From the NCBI GenBank assembly GCA_002418285.1, contig DIDT01000073.1, forward strand, positions 1 to 64,000: 64,000 nucleotides of DNA, written 5' to 3'. The DNA comes from Phycisphaerales bacterium UBA5793. GTDB taxonomy: Bacteria > Planctomycetota > Phycisphaerae > Phycisphaerales > UBA5793. The position numbers were made by a program, and so were the translations under genes. Under the pieces are notes generated by a model. It made no database searches. It saw nothing but the letters and a program-made list of their open reading frames with translations, and was not told the origin of the DNA. Positions 44,974-54,234 of this stretch are shown piece after piece; the stretch's first letter is position 1; each line of letters starts with the position of its first letter.

Positions 44974-45023
44974 GAGTGTCTCCCTCGCGTGGCTGGGGCC
45001 AAAGCGCACCGTCCATTGGCCGC

Positions 45024-45053
45024 AGTATACCAAATGGGAGGTTGGCGTGTCAA
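45024..45053 (-). promoter_or_regulatory. Near-consensus sigma-70 promoter of the DUF1573-Rhs operon
   Basis: On the minus strand TTGACA (45053-45048) is followed 18 bases later by TATACT (45029-45024). It lies about 50 bases before the TTG start at 44973. This makes the longer open frame (to 45033) an unlikely start. Confidence 0.75.
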
Positions 45054-45189
45054 TGGAAGATCATTTGCATTCGCGAATCACGGGAGTAAATCTCCAGAAA
45101 CCAATCCGAAGTATCTGTGGTGTCGCACATTAGCAATCCGGTGGTCTTGTGGTGCCATATGTGGATAAGTTGAATCCGCGGCGTCTCGC

Positions 45190-45218
45190 TTGACTTTTCC
45201 ATGGAGTTGAGTCATTCT
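45190..45218 (+). promoter_or_regulatory. Possible promoter of the secretion operon
   Basis: TTGACT, 17 bases, CATTCT, about 60 bases before the ATG at 45281. The -10 match is only moderate. It shares a divergent gap with the opposite strong promoter. Confidence 0.4.
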
Positions 45219-45280
45219 GTGCAAATGCAGCGAGAGACTGTGTGATCGCTCATCCCACGCCTGTGACACGGAGGCCCGCA

Positions 45281-45973
45281 ATGAAGAGTGTATTGTTAGT
45301 GCTGGTACTGCTGGGCGCGACTGGAGTTTCGGTTGGGCTATTCCATTCGGGTGCTGCGTCTGAAGCTGTTGAACCGCATCCCGCAGCATCGCTGGCCGGT
45401 GAACTGGGGTTTGACCCGGAATCACTTGCGGTAGCCGGCTTTGATGCAGTGGATGCAGAGGCGCTGCTAGATCGCCTCGCGCAGGCAACGACTCTGCAAT
45501 CTGACTTAATCAGGTCCAAGACCAGTGCGCAGCAAGCCGCATTTGGAGTCTCAGAGGCCGCTGAGCAATTGTCCCGCGATCCCGAGAATGCGGAATTGCG
45601 AGACGCATACCTTCAAGCGCGAGCGAATCTGGCTTCCGCCAACAACGCGATTGTGACGGTGCGCAGTGACCTCATCGTCGCAGCTCTTGATGGGGCTCTG
45701 CCCTCACAGGCCGAGGACTGGAGGATCTGTGCGGCATCAATTGGCCGCAAGATTCCTGCGGCATTCCGAGCGCTGCCCCTGACGCTCGCCGGGGCCGAGA
45801 ATCTGGAAGAGTGCCTCATCGCGGAATCGCGGGCGAGCCGATTGGGTACGGCAGTACCCCCCGAGATGGCGCAACGACTGGCGGCGACCCGCGGGGACAT
45901 GGACGTGGTGGTTGCCGATCAACGGCTGGCGTCACATCTCGTCGCCATCGAGGCCGTATTCGCGGGACAGTGA
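45281..45973 (+). CDS. Hypothetical exported protein before GspD
   Basis: 230 residues from ATG 45281 (GGAGG seven bases before); GTG 45242 lacks a ribosome site. One N-terminal hydrophobic helix (SVLLVLVLLGATGVSVGLFH) anchors or exports it. The rest is helical, with LLDRLAQATTLQSDLIRSKT. It precedes the secretin by about 50 bases, so probably the same operon. It may assist the secretin, but no family is recognised. Confidence 0.7.
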   Translation: MKSVLLVLVLLGATGVSVGLFHSGAASEAVEPHPAASLAGELGFDPESLAVAGFDAVDAEALLDRLAQATTLQSDLIRSKTSAQQAAFGVSEAAEQLSRDPENAELRDAYLQARANLASANNAIVTVRSDLIVAALDGALPSQAEDWRICAASIGRKIPAAFRALPLTLAGAENLEECLIAESRASRLGTAVPPEMAQRLAATRGDMDVVVADQRLASHLVAIEAVFAGQ

Positions 45974-46023
45974 CCTGAGGCTGGACCCGTCTAGCATGCA
46001 CCAGGGTCGGAGGTGATCGCGCG

Positions 46024-48255
46024 ATGGTTCTCAGTCGACAACTCGCGACCTGGATATGGTGCGTCTCCGTGCTCTCGGCTCGCCCGTCACCGGCGCTTTC
46101 GTCGCAAGCGCCTCCATCAAGACTTCAACTTCAGGGCGAGGTGGATCTCGCGCGACTCGTTGACCTTTGCGCCCAACGTCTCGATCTGACGGTTGAGTAC
46201 GACGCCTCCGTCCTCAAGGGCAAGGTCACCCTCCGGCTCAATGAGTCGCTCACGGATGCCGAACTCTGGGACCTGACCAATCGGGTGCTCGGGCTGCGCG
46301 GCTTTACGACAGTGCGCCTGCGCGGCAACGACGGCCGGGAGATGCTCAGCGTGGTGCGCCTTGCTGATGCCGCGGGCCTCGCGGAAGTTGCCGAAATCGC
46401 TGGCGGCACCGCCGTGCCGTCAGGCTTCACCGCCGTTGTTGTTCCCGTCGAACATCAACCTGCCAAGGAAGTTGGCGAGACGTTGAAGGCCATCTTGTCT
46501 CGCACTGGCAGTTCGATCGCCACGCTGGGCAACAGCAACCTGCTGCTCATTGCCGATCTGCGACCCCGGATCGACCAGGCTTTGGAACTGCTCAAGTCCA
46601 TCGATAAGCCCGGCGCTGCATCCGTTGTTGAGCGTGTCGAAGTCGCTCACTTGCCTGCGACGAGGTTGGCAGCGATGCTCACGTCGATCACCGCCGCGCG
46701 TGACCTCGTCGAGGGTCGCACAACCCAAGGTCGTGTGGTGGCTGAACCGGGCGATCGCGCCGTCGTTCTCATCGCGCCTCCCAACGAGGTTGATCAGTGG
46801 CGATCGCTCATTGAGCGGTTCGATCAGGTTCCACCCGTGGAAACCCGGACCTACAGCCCGCGGTACTTCGGGCTCGACGAAGTGGCGACCCTCGTCGAGC
46901 AGGTGGTGCGGCCGAGCAGCACGTCGGGCGATCAGTGGCGCCTGGTGCGTGATGAATTGACGGGCTCGATCATTTTGACTGCGACGGCGCTTCAACATGA
47001 AGAGGTGCAATCCCTGATCGATCGGCTCAACGCGCTGCCCGCCGAATCCCGTCGTCCGCTGTGGACTTATCAAGTCCGTAATCGACCGGTCGGCGAGGTG
47101 ATCGATGTCCTCGAACGCCTGCTCGCCAGCGGTGTGCTCGCCGAAGCCGCTGACGCCGCATTAATGCCCGCTGTTCCGTCAAAGGAAGCTTCTTCATCCG
47201 ATCAAGCACCTCCAGCGCGCCTCGTCCCTGGTTCGCCGCCGGGAGAGTCCGCATCGCCTCCGTCTGGTGGAGACGCGACGCTGACACAGCCAAGCCGCCT
47301 GTCGGGCCGAATCTCGTCCGGCGAGGAGCGCCCTGCCCTGACGCTCACCGCCGACGAAACCACCAGCACCATTATCGCCATGGGAGAGCCGCGTTTGCTC
47401 GACCAGGTGCGGCGGCTCATCGACGAACTGGATGTCCGCCAGCCGCAGGTCATGGTCGAGATCCTCATCGTGAGCCTGACGGAGAGCCAGACGCTCGACT
47501 TGGGTGTCGAACTCGAGAAGATCGAGGTGAGCGGGGATGTGCGCATTTCGCTCTCTTCGCTCTTCGGGCTCAGCACGGTCACCGATGGGACGCGGAGTGT
47601 GGGCAACGCTCGTGGTGGCAGCGCGCTGGTGCTGAGTCCCGGGGATTTCAGCGTGGTGGTGCGGGCTCTTGAAACCATCAACGATGGTCGGTCCCTCAAT
47701 GTGCCGCGCGTCCTGGTCAACAACAATCAGGAGGCCTCGCTCAATTCGGTCCTCCAACAGCCCTTCGTGAGCATCAACGCCTTCGACACGATCGCGACGA
47801 CGTCGTTCGGCGGGACGCAGGATGCGGGCACCGTCGTGACCGTCAAGCCTCAGATCGCTCAGGGTGATCACATGATCGTGGAGTATTCGGTGACATTGAG
47901 TTCCTTCATCGGCGAGTCGGCGGACCCGTCGCTGCCTCCGCCACGTCAGGAGAACCGCCTCCAGAGCGTGGCGACGATTCCTGACGGATACGTCGTGGCC
48001 TTGGGTGGCATCGAGGTGACGAACCAGTCCAAGGGCGTTTCTCAGGTGCCCGGTCTGGCGAATATCCCGATTGTCGGTGAGCTGTTTAAGAACCGGTCAC
48101 GCACTGAGAACCGCTCGCGGTTCTACATCTTCATCCGGCCCTCGGTACTCCGCCGGCTGGACTTTGAGGATCTGCGTTACCTGAGCGAAGCGCCGATTGA
48201 AGCGGGTGGTATCGACGATGGGTGGCCGAAGGTGGAGCCACGTGTGATTCGGTGA
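46024..48255 (+). CDS. gspD: Type II secretion secretin GspD
   Basis: 743 residues with a signal peptide. N-domains include LVDLCAQRLDLTVEYDASVL and repeated N1-like units (VPVEHQPAKEVGETLKAILS, LGNSNLLLIADLRPRIDQAL). The secretin core is VEILIVSLTESQTLDLGVEL ... LNVPRVLVNNNQEASLNSVL ... VPGLANIPIVGELFKNRS. It forms the outer-membrane channel. A Ser/Pro-rich linker near 380-440 is unusual but tolerated. Followed 14 bases later by GspE. Confidence 0.92.
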   Translation: MVLSRQLATWIWCVSVLSARPSPALSSQAPPSRLQLQGEVDLARLVDLCAQRLDLTVEYDASVLKGKVTLRLNESLTDAELWDLTNRVLGLRGFTTVRLRGNDGREMLSVVRLADAAGLAEVAEIAGGTAVPSGFTAVVVPVEHQPAKEVGETLKAILSRTGSSIATLGNSNLLLIADLRPRIDQALELLKSIDKPGAASVVERVEVAHLPATRLAAMLTSITAARDLVEGRTTQGRVVAEPGDRAVVLIAPPNEVDQWRSLIERFDQVPPVETRTYSPRYFGLDEVATLVEQVVRPSSTSGDQWRLVRDELTGSIILTATALQHEEVQSLIDRLNALPAESRRPLWTYQVRNRPVGEVIDVLERLLASGVLAEAADAALMPAVPSKEASSSDQAPPARLVPGSPPGESASPPSGGDATLTQPSRLSGRISSGEERPALTLTADETTSTIIAMGEPRLLDQVRRLIDELDVRQPQVMVEILIVSLTESQTLDLGVELEKIEVSGDVRISLSSLFGLSTVTDGTRSVGNARGGSALVLSPGDFSVVVRALETINDGRSLNVPRVLVNNNQEASLNSVLQQPFVSINAFDTIATTSFGGTQDAGTVVTVKPQIAQGDHMIVEYSVTLSSFIGESADPSLPPPRQENRLQSVATIPDGYVVALGGIEVTNQSKGVSQVPGLANIPIVGELFKNRSRTENRSRFYIFIRPSVLRRLDFEDLRYLSEAPIEAGGIDDGWPKVEPRVIR

Positions 48256-48269
48256 GGGTGGAGGATGCG

Positions 48270-49730
48270 ATGTCCCTCGCGCCCAGTGTGGATATCGAGT
48301 TCGTCGAGCGCGTCGAGCGAGACTTCGCGCGGCGGCACCTCATGCTGGCGACCGGTCGCCAGGATGATGAACTCGAACTCCTCGTGAGCGAATCGACGAG
48401 TCGATTCGCGATCCACAACGTCGGGACGTTCCTCCAAGTACGAGTCCGATCGACCGTCGGTGATGCCGAGCAGATCGCACGCCTGATCGATGAGGCGTAT
48501 GCCCAACACCGCAAGACGAGCGGCTGGAACGGCGCCGCGAACGGAGTTGATCAGAACGGCCGCTCCGATGGGAACTCAACAACGGTCGCCCGCTGGCTCG
48601 AGCAGGCGGACCGGGACTTGCTGAGCACGCAAGGCAAGGGGCCGGTGATCCAACTCGTCGATGCGCTGCTCTTTGAGGCGCTGGGCAAGGGTGCCAGTGA
48701 CGTCCACATTCAGCCGCTCTCGGATCGAACCGTGGTGCGCTATCGAGTGGACGGAGTGCTCCATGATGTTCATCAACTGACCGCCCAAATGACCTCGGGT
48801 GTAGTCAGCCGCATCAAGGTCATGGGCCGCATGGACATCGCCCAGCATCGGATTCCCCAGGATGGGCGCGCCACCGTGACCATCGGCGGCCGACCGGTTG
48901 ATCTGCGCCTGAGCACCGTCCCAACGAGCTACGGCGAACGTGCGGTGGTTCGACTCCTCGACAGTGCGCAGCAGTTGTGCGACTTTGAGCGGTTGGGGAT
49001 GAAAGAGGATGTTGCCGAGGCGTTTTTGGAACGCGCCACACAGAGCAACGGCATCATCCTCGTCACGGGACCGACAGGCAGCGGCAAGACGACGACGCTC
49101 TACTCTACACTGCGCCGCACCGCTTCTCCTCAGCTGAACATCATGACCATCGAGGATCCGATCGAGTACGAACTCTCGACCGTCGGGCTGGCGGTGAGCC
49201 AGATGCAGGTCAACAGCAGGAAGGGCATCACATTCCCGACGGGTCTGCGCCACATCCTGCGGCAGGACCCGGATGTGATCATGGTCGGCGAGATCCGCGA
49301 CGCCGAAACGGCGCGCGTGGCCATCCAGTCCAGTCTGACCGGGCATCTCGTGTTCTCAACGCTGCACACAAACGACGCCCCGAGCGCCGTGACGCGTCTG
49401 GTGGATCTTGGCGTGGAGCCGTACCTCGTGAGCGCCTCGCTCTCTGCCGTACTCGCCCAGCGCTTGGTCCGCACCACGCACCAGCCGTGCCGCGGGGCCG
49501 GCTGTGATGAGTGCTTCGGGACGGGGTTGAAGGGCCGCACCGGCTTGTTCGAACTCATGCCCCTCGATGAGCCACTGCGGCAGCTGATTTCCGAGGGCGC
49601 GGCCCTCGTGTCGATCCGAGCTGCCGCACGAGAATCCGGGATGCGGACATTGCGTGAAGAAGGACAGCGACTCGTGGAGGAAGGCAAGACGATTCCGCTC
49701 GAAGTGCACCGCGTGGTGCAGATGGTTTGA
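48270..49730 (+). CDS. gspE: Type II secretion ATPase GspE
   Basis: 486 residues from ATG 48270 (GGTGGAGG six bases before). N1E-like start; then VDALLFEALGKGASDVHIQP, Walker A VTGPTGSGKTTTLYSTL, Asp box MTIEDPIEYEL, Walker B DPDVIMVGEIRDAETARVAI, His box HLVFSTLHTNDAPSAVTRL and a zinc site CRGAGCDECFGTG. It powers pseudopilus assembly at the inner membrane. A shared TTGA/ATG region links it to GspF. Confidence 0.94.
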   Translation: MSLAPSVDIEFVERVERDFARRHLMLATGRQDDELELLVSESTSRFAIHNVGTFLQVRVRSTVGDAEQIARLIDEAYAQHRKTSGWNGAANGVDQNGRSDGNSTTVARWLEQADRDLLSTQGKGPVIQLVDALLFEALGKGASDVHIQPLSDRTVVRYRVDGVLHDVHQLTAQMTSGVVSRIKVMGRMDIAQHRIPQDGRATVTIGGRPVDLRLSTVPTSYGERAVVRLLDSAQQLCDFERLGMKEDVAEAFLERATQSNGIILVTGPTGSGKTTTLYSTLRRTASPQLNIMTIEDPIEYELSTVGLAVSQMQVNSRKGITFPTGLRHILRQDPDVIMVGEIRDAETARVAIQSSLTGHLVFSTLHTNDAPSAVTRLVDLGVEPYLVSASLSAVLAQRLVRTTHQPCRGAGCDECFGTGLKGRTGLFELMPLDEPLRQLISEGAALVSIRAAARESGMRTLREEGQRLVEEGKTIPLEVHRVVQMV

Positions 49731-49735
49731 AGGCA

Positions 49736-50977
49736 ATGGAACTTTGGCGTTACACGGCGGTGCGGACAGAAGCGGGCCAGGCGCTGGCGCCGCGCCGCGG
49801 TGAACTCATGGCCGAGTCGGCTGTGGAAGTCCGGGCTTCGCTGCGTCGAATCGGCTGGCAGGTTGTCGAGCTGCGCCGGGCGCGCAAGCCGATTACCCTG
49901 CCGATTCACCTGCGCCAGGCACTCAACCGGCATCTCCGAAGGCGCCGGCGGGATCAGCGCGCGGAAATCTTCGAAGGCCTCTGTTCATTGCTCGAGTCGG
50001 GGCTTCCCCTGGTCGAGTGCCTCGAAGTGATGGGCGAGGAGCGGCAGCGCTGGGCGGGACGCGCGCGGCGAATGATGCTCACCGAGTGGCGCGAGGCCAT
50101 GCGCAGCGGCGCCAGTCCGGCCCAGGCAATGAGCAATCACCCCTCCTGGTTCGACGCGATCGACTGCGCCATGGTCGAGTCGGGGCAGCATGGTGGAATG
50201 CTGCCGAGCGTGCTCAAGCAAATGGCTGAGCGGGAAGCGCGAGTCGGTCAGCTGGGTCACCAACTCGTCGCCGCACTGACCTATCCGGCCATCATTTCCG
50301 TGGCGGCGGTCGGGGTCGCCGTGTTCCTGAGCGTGAAGACTTTGCCCGATCTCGCCAACCTACTCACGACTGCGAGGATCGAAGTGCCCGCGCTCACACG
50401 CTGGGTCATGGGGGGAGGCCAACTGGCAGCCCACTGGGGCGCAATGCTGCTTGCTGTCGCAACCGTACTTACCGCCGGTGGATTCGTTGCTCTTCGCTCC
50501 GCCGTACAGCGCTCGCCGCAGGTGGCGCGAGTTGCGGCGGCCTGCACGCCGCGCGTGCTTCGCACCTGGGCCGTGTCCAGATTCGCCCAGAACCTGGCGG
50601 ACCTCCTTCGGGCGGGCGTGCCGGCAGTCGAAGCGATGCGCGTGCTTTCGAGCACATTGCCCATCGCGCTCAATCGCGTCGTGACGAATGCCGCGCAAGA
50701 GATCGAATCGGGCGGCGATCTGGCTGACGCGCTCGGTGATCCACAGTGGTTCTCAGCGCAGTTCAGACGCCTCCTTCACAGCGGTCAGGCTGCAGGCGAA
50801 CTCGAAGCAACACTCGAACGGATGGCGCAGCGCGATGAGCGCCGCACTGAGCGGCAGATCAACCGCCTCGCGACACTGCTCGAACCGGCAGCTATTCTGG
50901 CGCTGGCCACCTTGGTTGGCACGGTTGTGCTTGCAGCGGTGCTCCCCCTCACGCGGCTTCAGGAGGTGATTCGGTGA
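49736..50977 (+). CDS. gspF: Type II secretion inner-membrane platform GspF
   Basis: 413 residues from ATG 49736; a TTG at 49727 overlapping the GspE stop is the alternative. Two T2SSF domains are seen (EIFEGLCSLLESGLPLVECL; FAQNLADLLRAGVPAVEAMR), each followed by helices. Transmembrane stretches are LTYPAIISVAAVGVAVFLSV and AILALATLVGTVVLAAVLPL. It couples GspE to pseudopilin assembly. GTGA overlap with GspG. Confidence 0.92.
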   Translation: MELWRYTAVRTEAGQALAPRRGELMAESAVEVRASLRRIGWQVVELRRARKPITLPIHLRQALNRHLRRRRRDQRAEIFEGLCSLLESGLPLVECLEVMGEERQRWAGRARRMMLTEWREAMRSGASPAQAMSNHPSWFDAIDCAMVESGQHGGMLPSVLKQMAEREARVGQLGHQLVAALTYPAIISVAAVGVAVFLSVKTLPDLANLLTTARIEVPALTRWVMGGGQLAAHWGAMLLAVATVLTAGGFVALRSAVQRSPQVARVAAACTPRVLRTWAVSRFAQNLADLLRAGVPAVEAMRVLSSTLPIALNRVVTNAAQEIESGGDLADALGDPQWFSAQFRRLLHSGQAAGELEATLERMAQRDERRTERQINRLATLLEPAAILALATLVGTVVLAAVLPLTRLQEVIR

Positions 50978-51417
50978 ATGAGCAAACAAGTCTCTCTCGC
51001 CGCGGCATGACGCTCGTGGAAATCCTCGCGGTCGTCGTGATTCTCGGGTTGATCGCGACCACGCTTCTCGTTGGATTCTCCGGTACATTTGGGAAGGCCA
51101 AGCACGAACTGGCCAAAAGCGGGATCGGCCTGCTTGTCGGCAAGGTCGAAACGTATCGCATCGAAAAGAGCGACTGGCCGAGCAATGAACTCGGCTTGGC
51201 CGTACTCAGTGCCCCGCACGCCACGCCGACAGCTTCGTATTTCGTGAACGCCGATCAGCTCACCGACCCTTGGGGGCGTCAGTATCTCTACGTGATGCCC
51301 GGCCCTGATGGACATCCCTTTGAGATTCTCTCGTACGGAGCCGATGGGCAGCCGGGAGGCGAGGGAGAGAACGCGGATCTGTCATCCGTCAATCTGAGAG
51401 GGAAGGCGGATCAATGA
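50974..51417 (+). CDS. gspG: Major pseudopilin GspG
   Basis: 147 residues from GTG 50974. The prepilin cleavage site and helix are RRGMTLVEILAVVVILGLIA. The C-terminal half matches GspG: ELGLAVLSAPHATPTASYFV, DPWGRQYLYVMPGPDGHPFE, ILSYGADGQPGGEGENAD. It polymerises into the pseudopilus. ATGA overlap with the next gene. Confidence 0.92.
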   Translation: MNEQTSLSRRGMTLVEILAVVVILGLIATTLLVGFSGTFGKAKHELAKSGIGLLVGKVETYRIEKSDWPSNELGLAVLSAPHATPTASYFVNADQLTDPWGRQYLYVMPGPDGHPFEILSYGADGQPGGEGENADLSSVNLRGKADQ

Positions 51418-51914
51418 CCACGAACTTTGCCAATCCGCAACCACACGGCGGCTTCACACTTGTCGAAATGCTCGCGGTCGTGGTACTGCTGGGGCTCACC
51501 TCGTCGGTTGCGGTGGTCTCGCTGAGCAGAGCGGACGAGGCAGGTGCATTCCAGTCGGCTCGGTGGGGATTCGTGAATCTCATGGGGCAGGCTCGCCTGG
51601 CCGCCCAGAGCGAGGGCGGCGCCGTCGCCATTCAACTTCTGGACGATGGTGCGCGCCTAACCGCCCAGGTGACGCCCGCCTCCCAAAGAGGATGGGCAGC
51701 CTCATTCGATCTGCCTGCGTCCACGTCCATTCGGTTCTTCGAGGGAACGACATCCGGTGGGCGAGCACTTGATGGTTTGCTGATCGACCGAACCGGTCGC
51801 AGCGCGGACGTAACTGTGCAGATATCGAATGCGTCCGGGCGCTCTGCGCGATGGTTCGTTTACGGTCTCACGGGCGAAATCAGCCGCGCCGATCTAAACG
51901 GGGCAGAGCCATGA
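51414..51914 (+). CDS. gspH: Minor pseudopilin GspH
   Basis: 166 residues. N-terminal methylation motif HGGFTLVEMLAVVVLLGLTS, then the GspH-like body (ARLAAQSEGGAVAIQLLDDG) and the end SARWFVYGLTGEI. Acts at the pseudopilus. Overlaps the next gene by 4 bp. Confidence 0.82.
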   Translation: MTTNFANPQPHGGFTLVEMLAVVVLLGLTSSVAVVSLSRADEAGAFQSARWGFVNLMGQARLAAQSEGGAVAIQLLDDGARLTAQVTPASQRGWAASFDLPASTSIRFFEGTTSGGRALDGLLIDRTGRSADVTVQISNASGRSARWFVYGLTGEISRADLNGAEP

Positions 51915-52312
51915 AGGGCTCATCGCGTCGCGCCATGACATTGATCGAGGTGCTCGCTGCCACGGTGCTGCTGGCGATCCTCGGTAGTGTGTGCGCTTCC
52001 GTGCTTCGCAGTGTGCCGGTCATCCCCACAGACCCAGCCTCTGGCACGGTTTCCGTGGACATGCTGTCCCTCGAACGTGCCGTCGATGAGCTTCTCGGTG
52101 ATCCGGATCTGCGTGAACACGTCATCGCAGATGCGAGCGTTGAAACCTCGATGCCTTGGCCTGATGAACCGGCGCAGCCGGCGATTCAGGTCCGTCGTGT
52201 GGAACACGAATCCGCTGCCGAAGAATCCGAGCATGCATGGGTCGCGTTCTCATGCGAGCAGTGCATCGTCTGGCGTTGCATCGAGCTGCCAAAGGACAAG
52301 CAGACCCCATGA
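51911..52312 (+). CDS. gspI: Minor pseudopilin GspI
   Basis: 133 residues from ATG 51911 (ATGA overlap). Cleavage/helix motif RRAMTLIEVLAATVLLAILG. The short beta-rich tail has a Cys pair (CEQCIVW). Order in the operon (G-H-I-J-K) supports GspI although the body is divergent. Confidence 0.72.
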   Translation: MKGSSRRAMTLIEVLAATVLLAILGSVCASVLRSVPVIPTDPASGTVSVDMLSLERAVDELLGDPDLREHVIADASVETSMPWPDEPAQPAIQVRRVEHESAAEESEHAWVAFSCEQCIVWRCIELPKDKQTP

Positions 52313-52827
52313 ACCGTCGCGGCATGACCATCCTGGAATTGCTGCTTGCCCTGGCGCTGCTCGGCGTCCTGTGCTCGCTTCTGACGTCATGGCTCGTGAC
52401 GGTTTCGCGACTGTCGGCCGAGCAGGGGCCGCGGATCGAATGGCGAATGGCAGCTGCGCGCGTTCTGGATGGAATCGCAGACGACCTTGCAAGCGGAGAC
52501 TTCGAGATCGCCGATCGGCGATCGAAGACTCCGCCTCGCGTTGAGGTTCTGGAGCCGTCACGGCTTCGGATCCGAACTCGAAGCATAACGACGCAATCTC
52601 CGGAAAATCCCGGCCCGGCCACCCACGAATTCCGATTCGATCGCATTGCTGAGACTGTCTCCGTCACGATCTCTTCGACCAGCCGATCCACGTCACCCGA
52701 GGTACGCCACCTGCTGAGCAGCGTCGCCGATTGGCGAGTCGAACTGGATGAGGAGCAGCGCGAGCTGAGCGTGACGATCGTCTCGCGCCAAGGCGATACG
52801 TCCGCCCGGAGGTTCTCATGGCCCTGA
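52309..52827 (+). CDS. gspJ: Minor pseudopilin GspJ
   Basis: 172 residues from ATG 52309 (overlap with GspI). Motif RRGMTILELLLALALLGVLC at the N-terminus. The body has EVRHLLSSVADWRVELDEEQ, which resembles the GspJ end. It overlaps GspK by ten bases. Confidence 0.75.
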   Translation: MNRRGMTILELLLALALLGVLCSLLTSWLVTVSRLSAEQGPRIEWRMAAARVLDGIADDLASGDFEIADRRSKTPPRVEVLEPSRLRIRTRSITTQSPENPGPATHEFRFDRIAETVSVTISSTSRSTSPEVRHLLSSVADWRVELDEEQRELSVTIVSRQGDTSARRFSWP

Positions 52828-53711
52828 GAACCTCAACATCGAGCCGCCTCGAACCGGTCCGTCACGGCGTGGCGCTCCTGCTCGTACTCGCGATGATCGT
52901 TTTGATCATCCCCGTGGCGGTGGGGTTCAGCCAGCGCGCTCTACTGGCGAGGTTGCAGGAGCGGCATTCGGGGCAGGGGCAGATTGCCGACTCAATTCGA
53001 ACCCAGCTCGAATCGGGACCCATTCAGCACTGGCTGTCTGCGGAGTCGGGCAAAATCGTGCTCCCTGTTGAAGCGCCAAGTTCGCGCGTTGACATCCTCC
53101 ACGAGCACTGGCGATTCGATGATTGTCCGTACGAGATTCGTGTCACAGCTTGGGATCAGTGCGGCATGGTGCCATCGAGTTCGATTGCCCGCGGTTCGCC
53201 GCTCCGCACCGCGGTTCCCGGCGGCATCCTCGAGCGGGCCAAAGATGCCGATGTTGCCAAGCCGGAACCGATGGGATTGGATCAATTCAGCCTTGATCCT
53301 TTCGAACTGGACCACGCCGCGTTGCGAAGTGCTTTCCCATCGCCGGACGAGAGTGATGTCCTTTCCATCGGCGCGTGGATCGCCACGCATCCTGTCGGAC
53401 CGAACGGCGCGATCAATGTGAACACCGCGCCCTTGCCGCTCGTCGAAGCGGCCCTGGCGGCAGCAGGGCGTGGCGGAATCGAAGTCATCCTGGCCGCTCG
53501 AGGCGAAGGGCGGGTCGCGCCGCTTCCCAGAGCGCTTGAAAGAGATACGTCCGGTCGCGCGGACGACACGCCGCGTCTCGTCGGCTCCAGTTCCTGCTGG
53601 AGTGTGCGGATTGATGTCCGAGTCGGCTCGGTGCAGCGATCGTGGTGGACCGTCTATCGTCAAGCCTCAGGCAGATGGGAGTGCGTACAGCGCCTTGTCA
53701 TCACCGACTGA
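52818..53711 (+). CDS. gspK: Minor pseudopilin GspK
   Basis: 297 residues. Helix HGVALLLVLAMIVLIIPVAV lacks a Glu at position +5, as is usual for GspK. The conserved GspK motif GAINVNTAPLPLVEAALAAA lies near 197-216. It caps the pseudopilus tip with I and J. Confidence 0.85.
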   Translation: MALRTSTSSRLEPVRHGVALLLVLAMIVLIIPVAVGFSQRALLARLQERHSGQGQIADSIRTQLESGPIQHWLSAESGKIVLPVEAPSSRVDILHEHWRFDDCPYEIRVTAWDQCGMVPSSSIARGSPLRTAVPGGILERAKDADVAKPEPMGLDQFSLDPFELDHAALRSAFPSPDESDVLSIGAWIATHPVGPNGAINVNTAPLPLVEAALAAAGRGGIEVILAARGEGRVAPLPRALERDTSGRADDTPRLVGSSSCWSVRIDVRVGSVQRSWWTVYRQASGRWECVQRLVITD

Positions 53712-54234
53712 CCCAATCCGGATCTGGCGTCGCAGACGCATGCTTGGCGGTAGTGTCGGCATTGTGGGTGCTGCCGTCGCGCTGGCATGGGCGCTGTTTC
53801 CGGTTCAAGCTTTGACCACTGAGCAATTAGACAGAGCCGCTTTGAGCAACAGATCCGCCGAGTCTGTCGTCGCGGCTGCACCCAGGCACACACTCGATGC
53901 CTCCTCCTTTGAGGTTCGGCTGTGGAATGCACCGGTCCAGCCCGAGTCGCCAACAGCGAGCAAGGACGAGCCGTCCGCTCCACCGAATCTCGAATTGATC
54001 GCGATCATCACGGAAACCGATCGACTCGTCGCGGCCCTCTATGAGGTGGGCGCCGACCGACTCCACATGGTCACTACCGGCGATCGCATCGGCCGGCTGG
54101 AAATCCGTCAGGTGGATGCGCGTGGCGTGGACCTGCGTGACGGATCACGCAGCTTTCGCCTCTCACTGACGCCGAGCCCGGTCGAGCCTGGAACCCGTCT
54201 CACGCTTGGGCAGTCGGAGGGGGTTCAACCATGA
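53695..54234 (+). CDS. GspC-like inner-membrane protein
   Basis: 179 residues from TTG 53695 (inside the end of GspK); ATG 53740 is an alternative. Arg-rich start (RIWRRRRML), one transmembrane helix (GIVGAAVALAWALFP), a linker and a small HR-like beta domain (LHMVTTGDRIGRLEIRQVDA, LTLGQSEG). Position and layout suit GspC, which links platform and secretin. Confidence 0.65.
   Translation: MSSPTDPIRIWRRRRMLGGSVGIVGAAVALAWALFPVQALTTEQLDRAALSNRSAESVVAAAPRHTLDASSFEVRLWNAPVQPESPTASKDEPSAPPNLELIAIITETDRLVAALYEVGADRLHMVTTGDRIGRLEIRQVDARGVDLRDGSRSFRLSLTPSPVEPGTRLTLGQSEGVQP

Noticed and set aside
44974..45033. Longer start for the DUF1573 gene at 45033
   Set aside because: The added codons run into the -10 box of a near-consensus promoter, and a TTG with a good ribosome site lies downstream.
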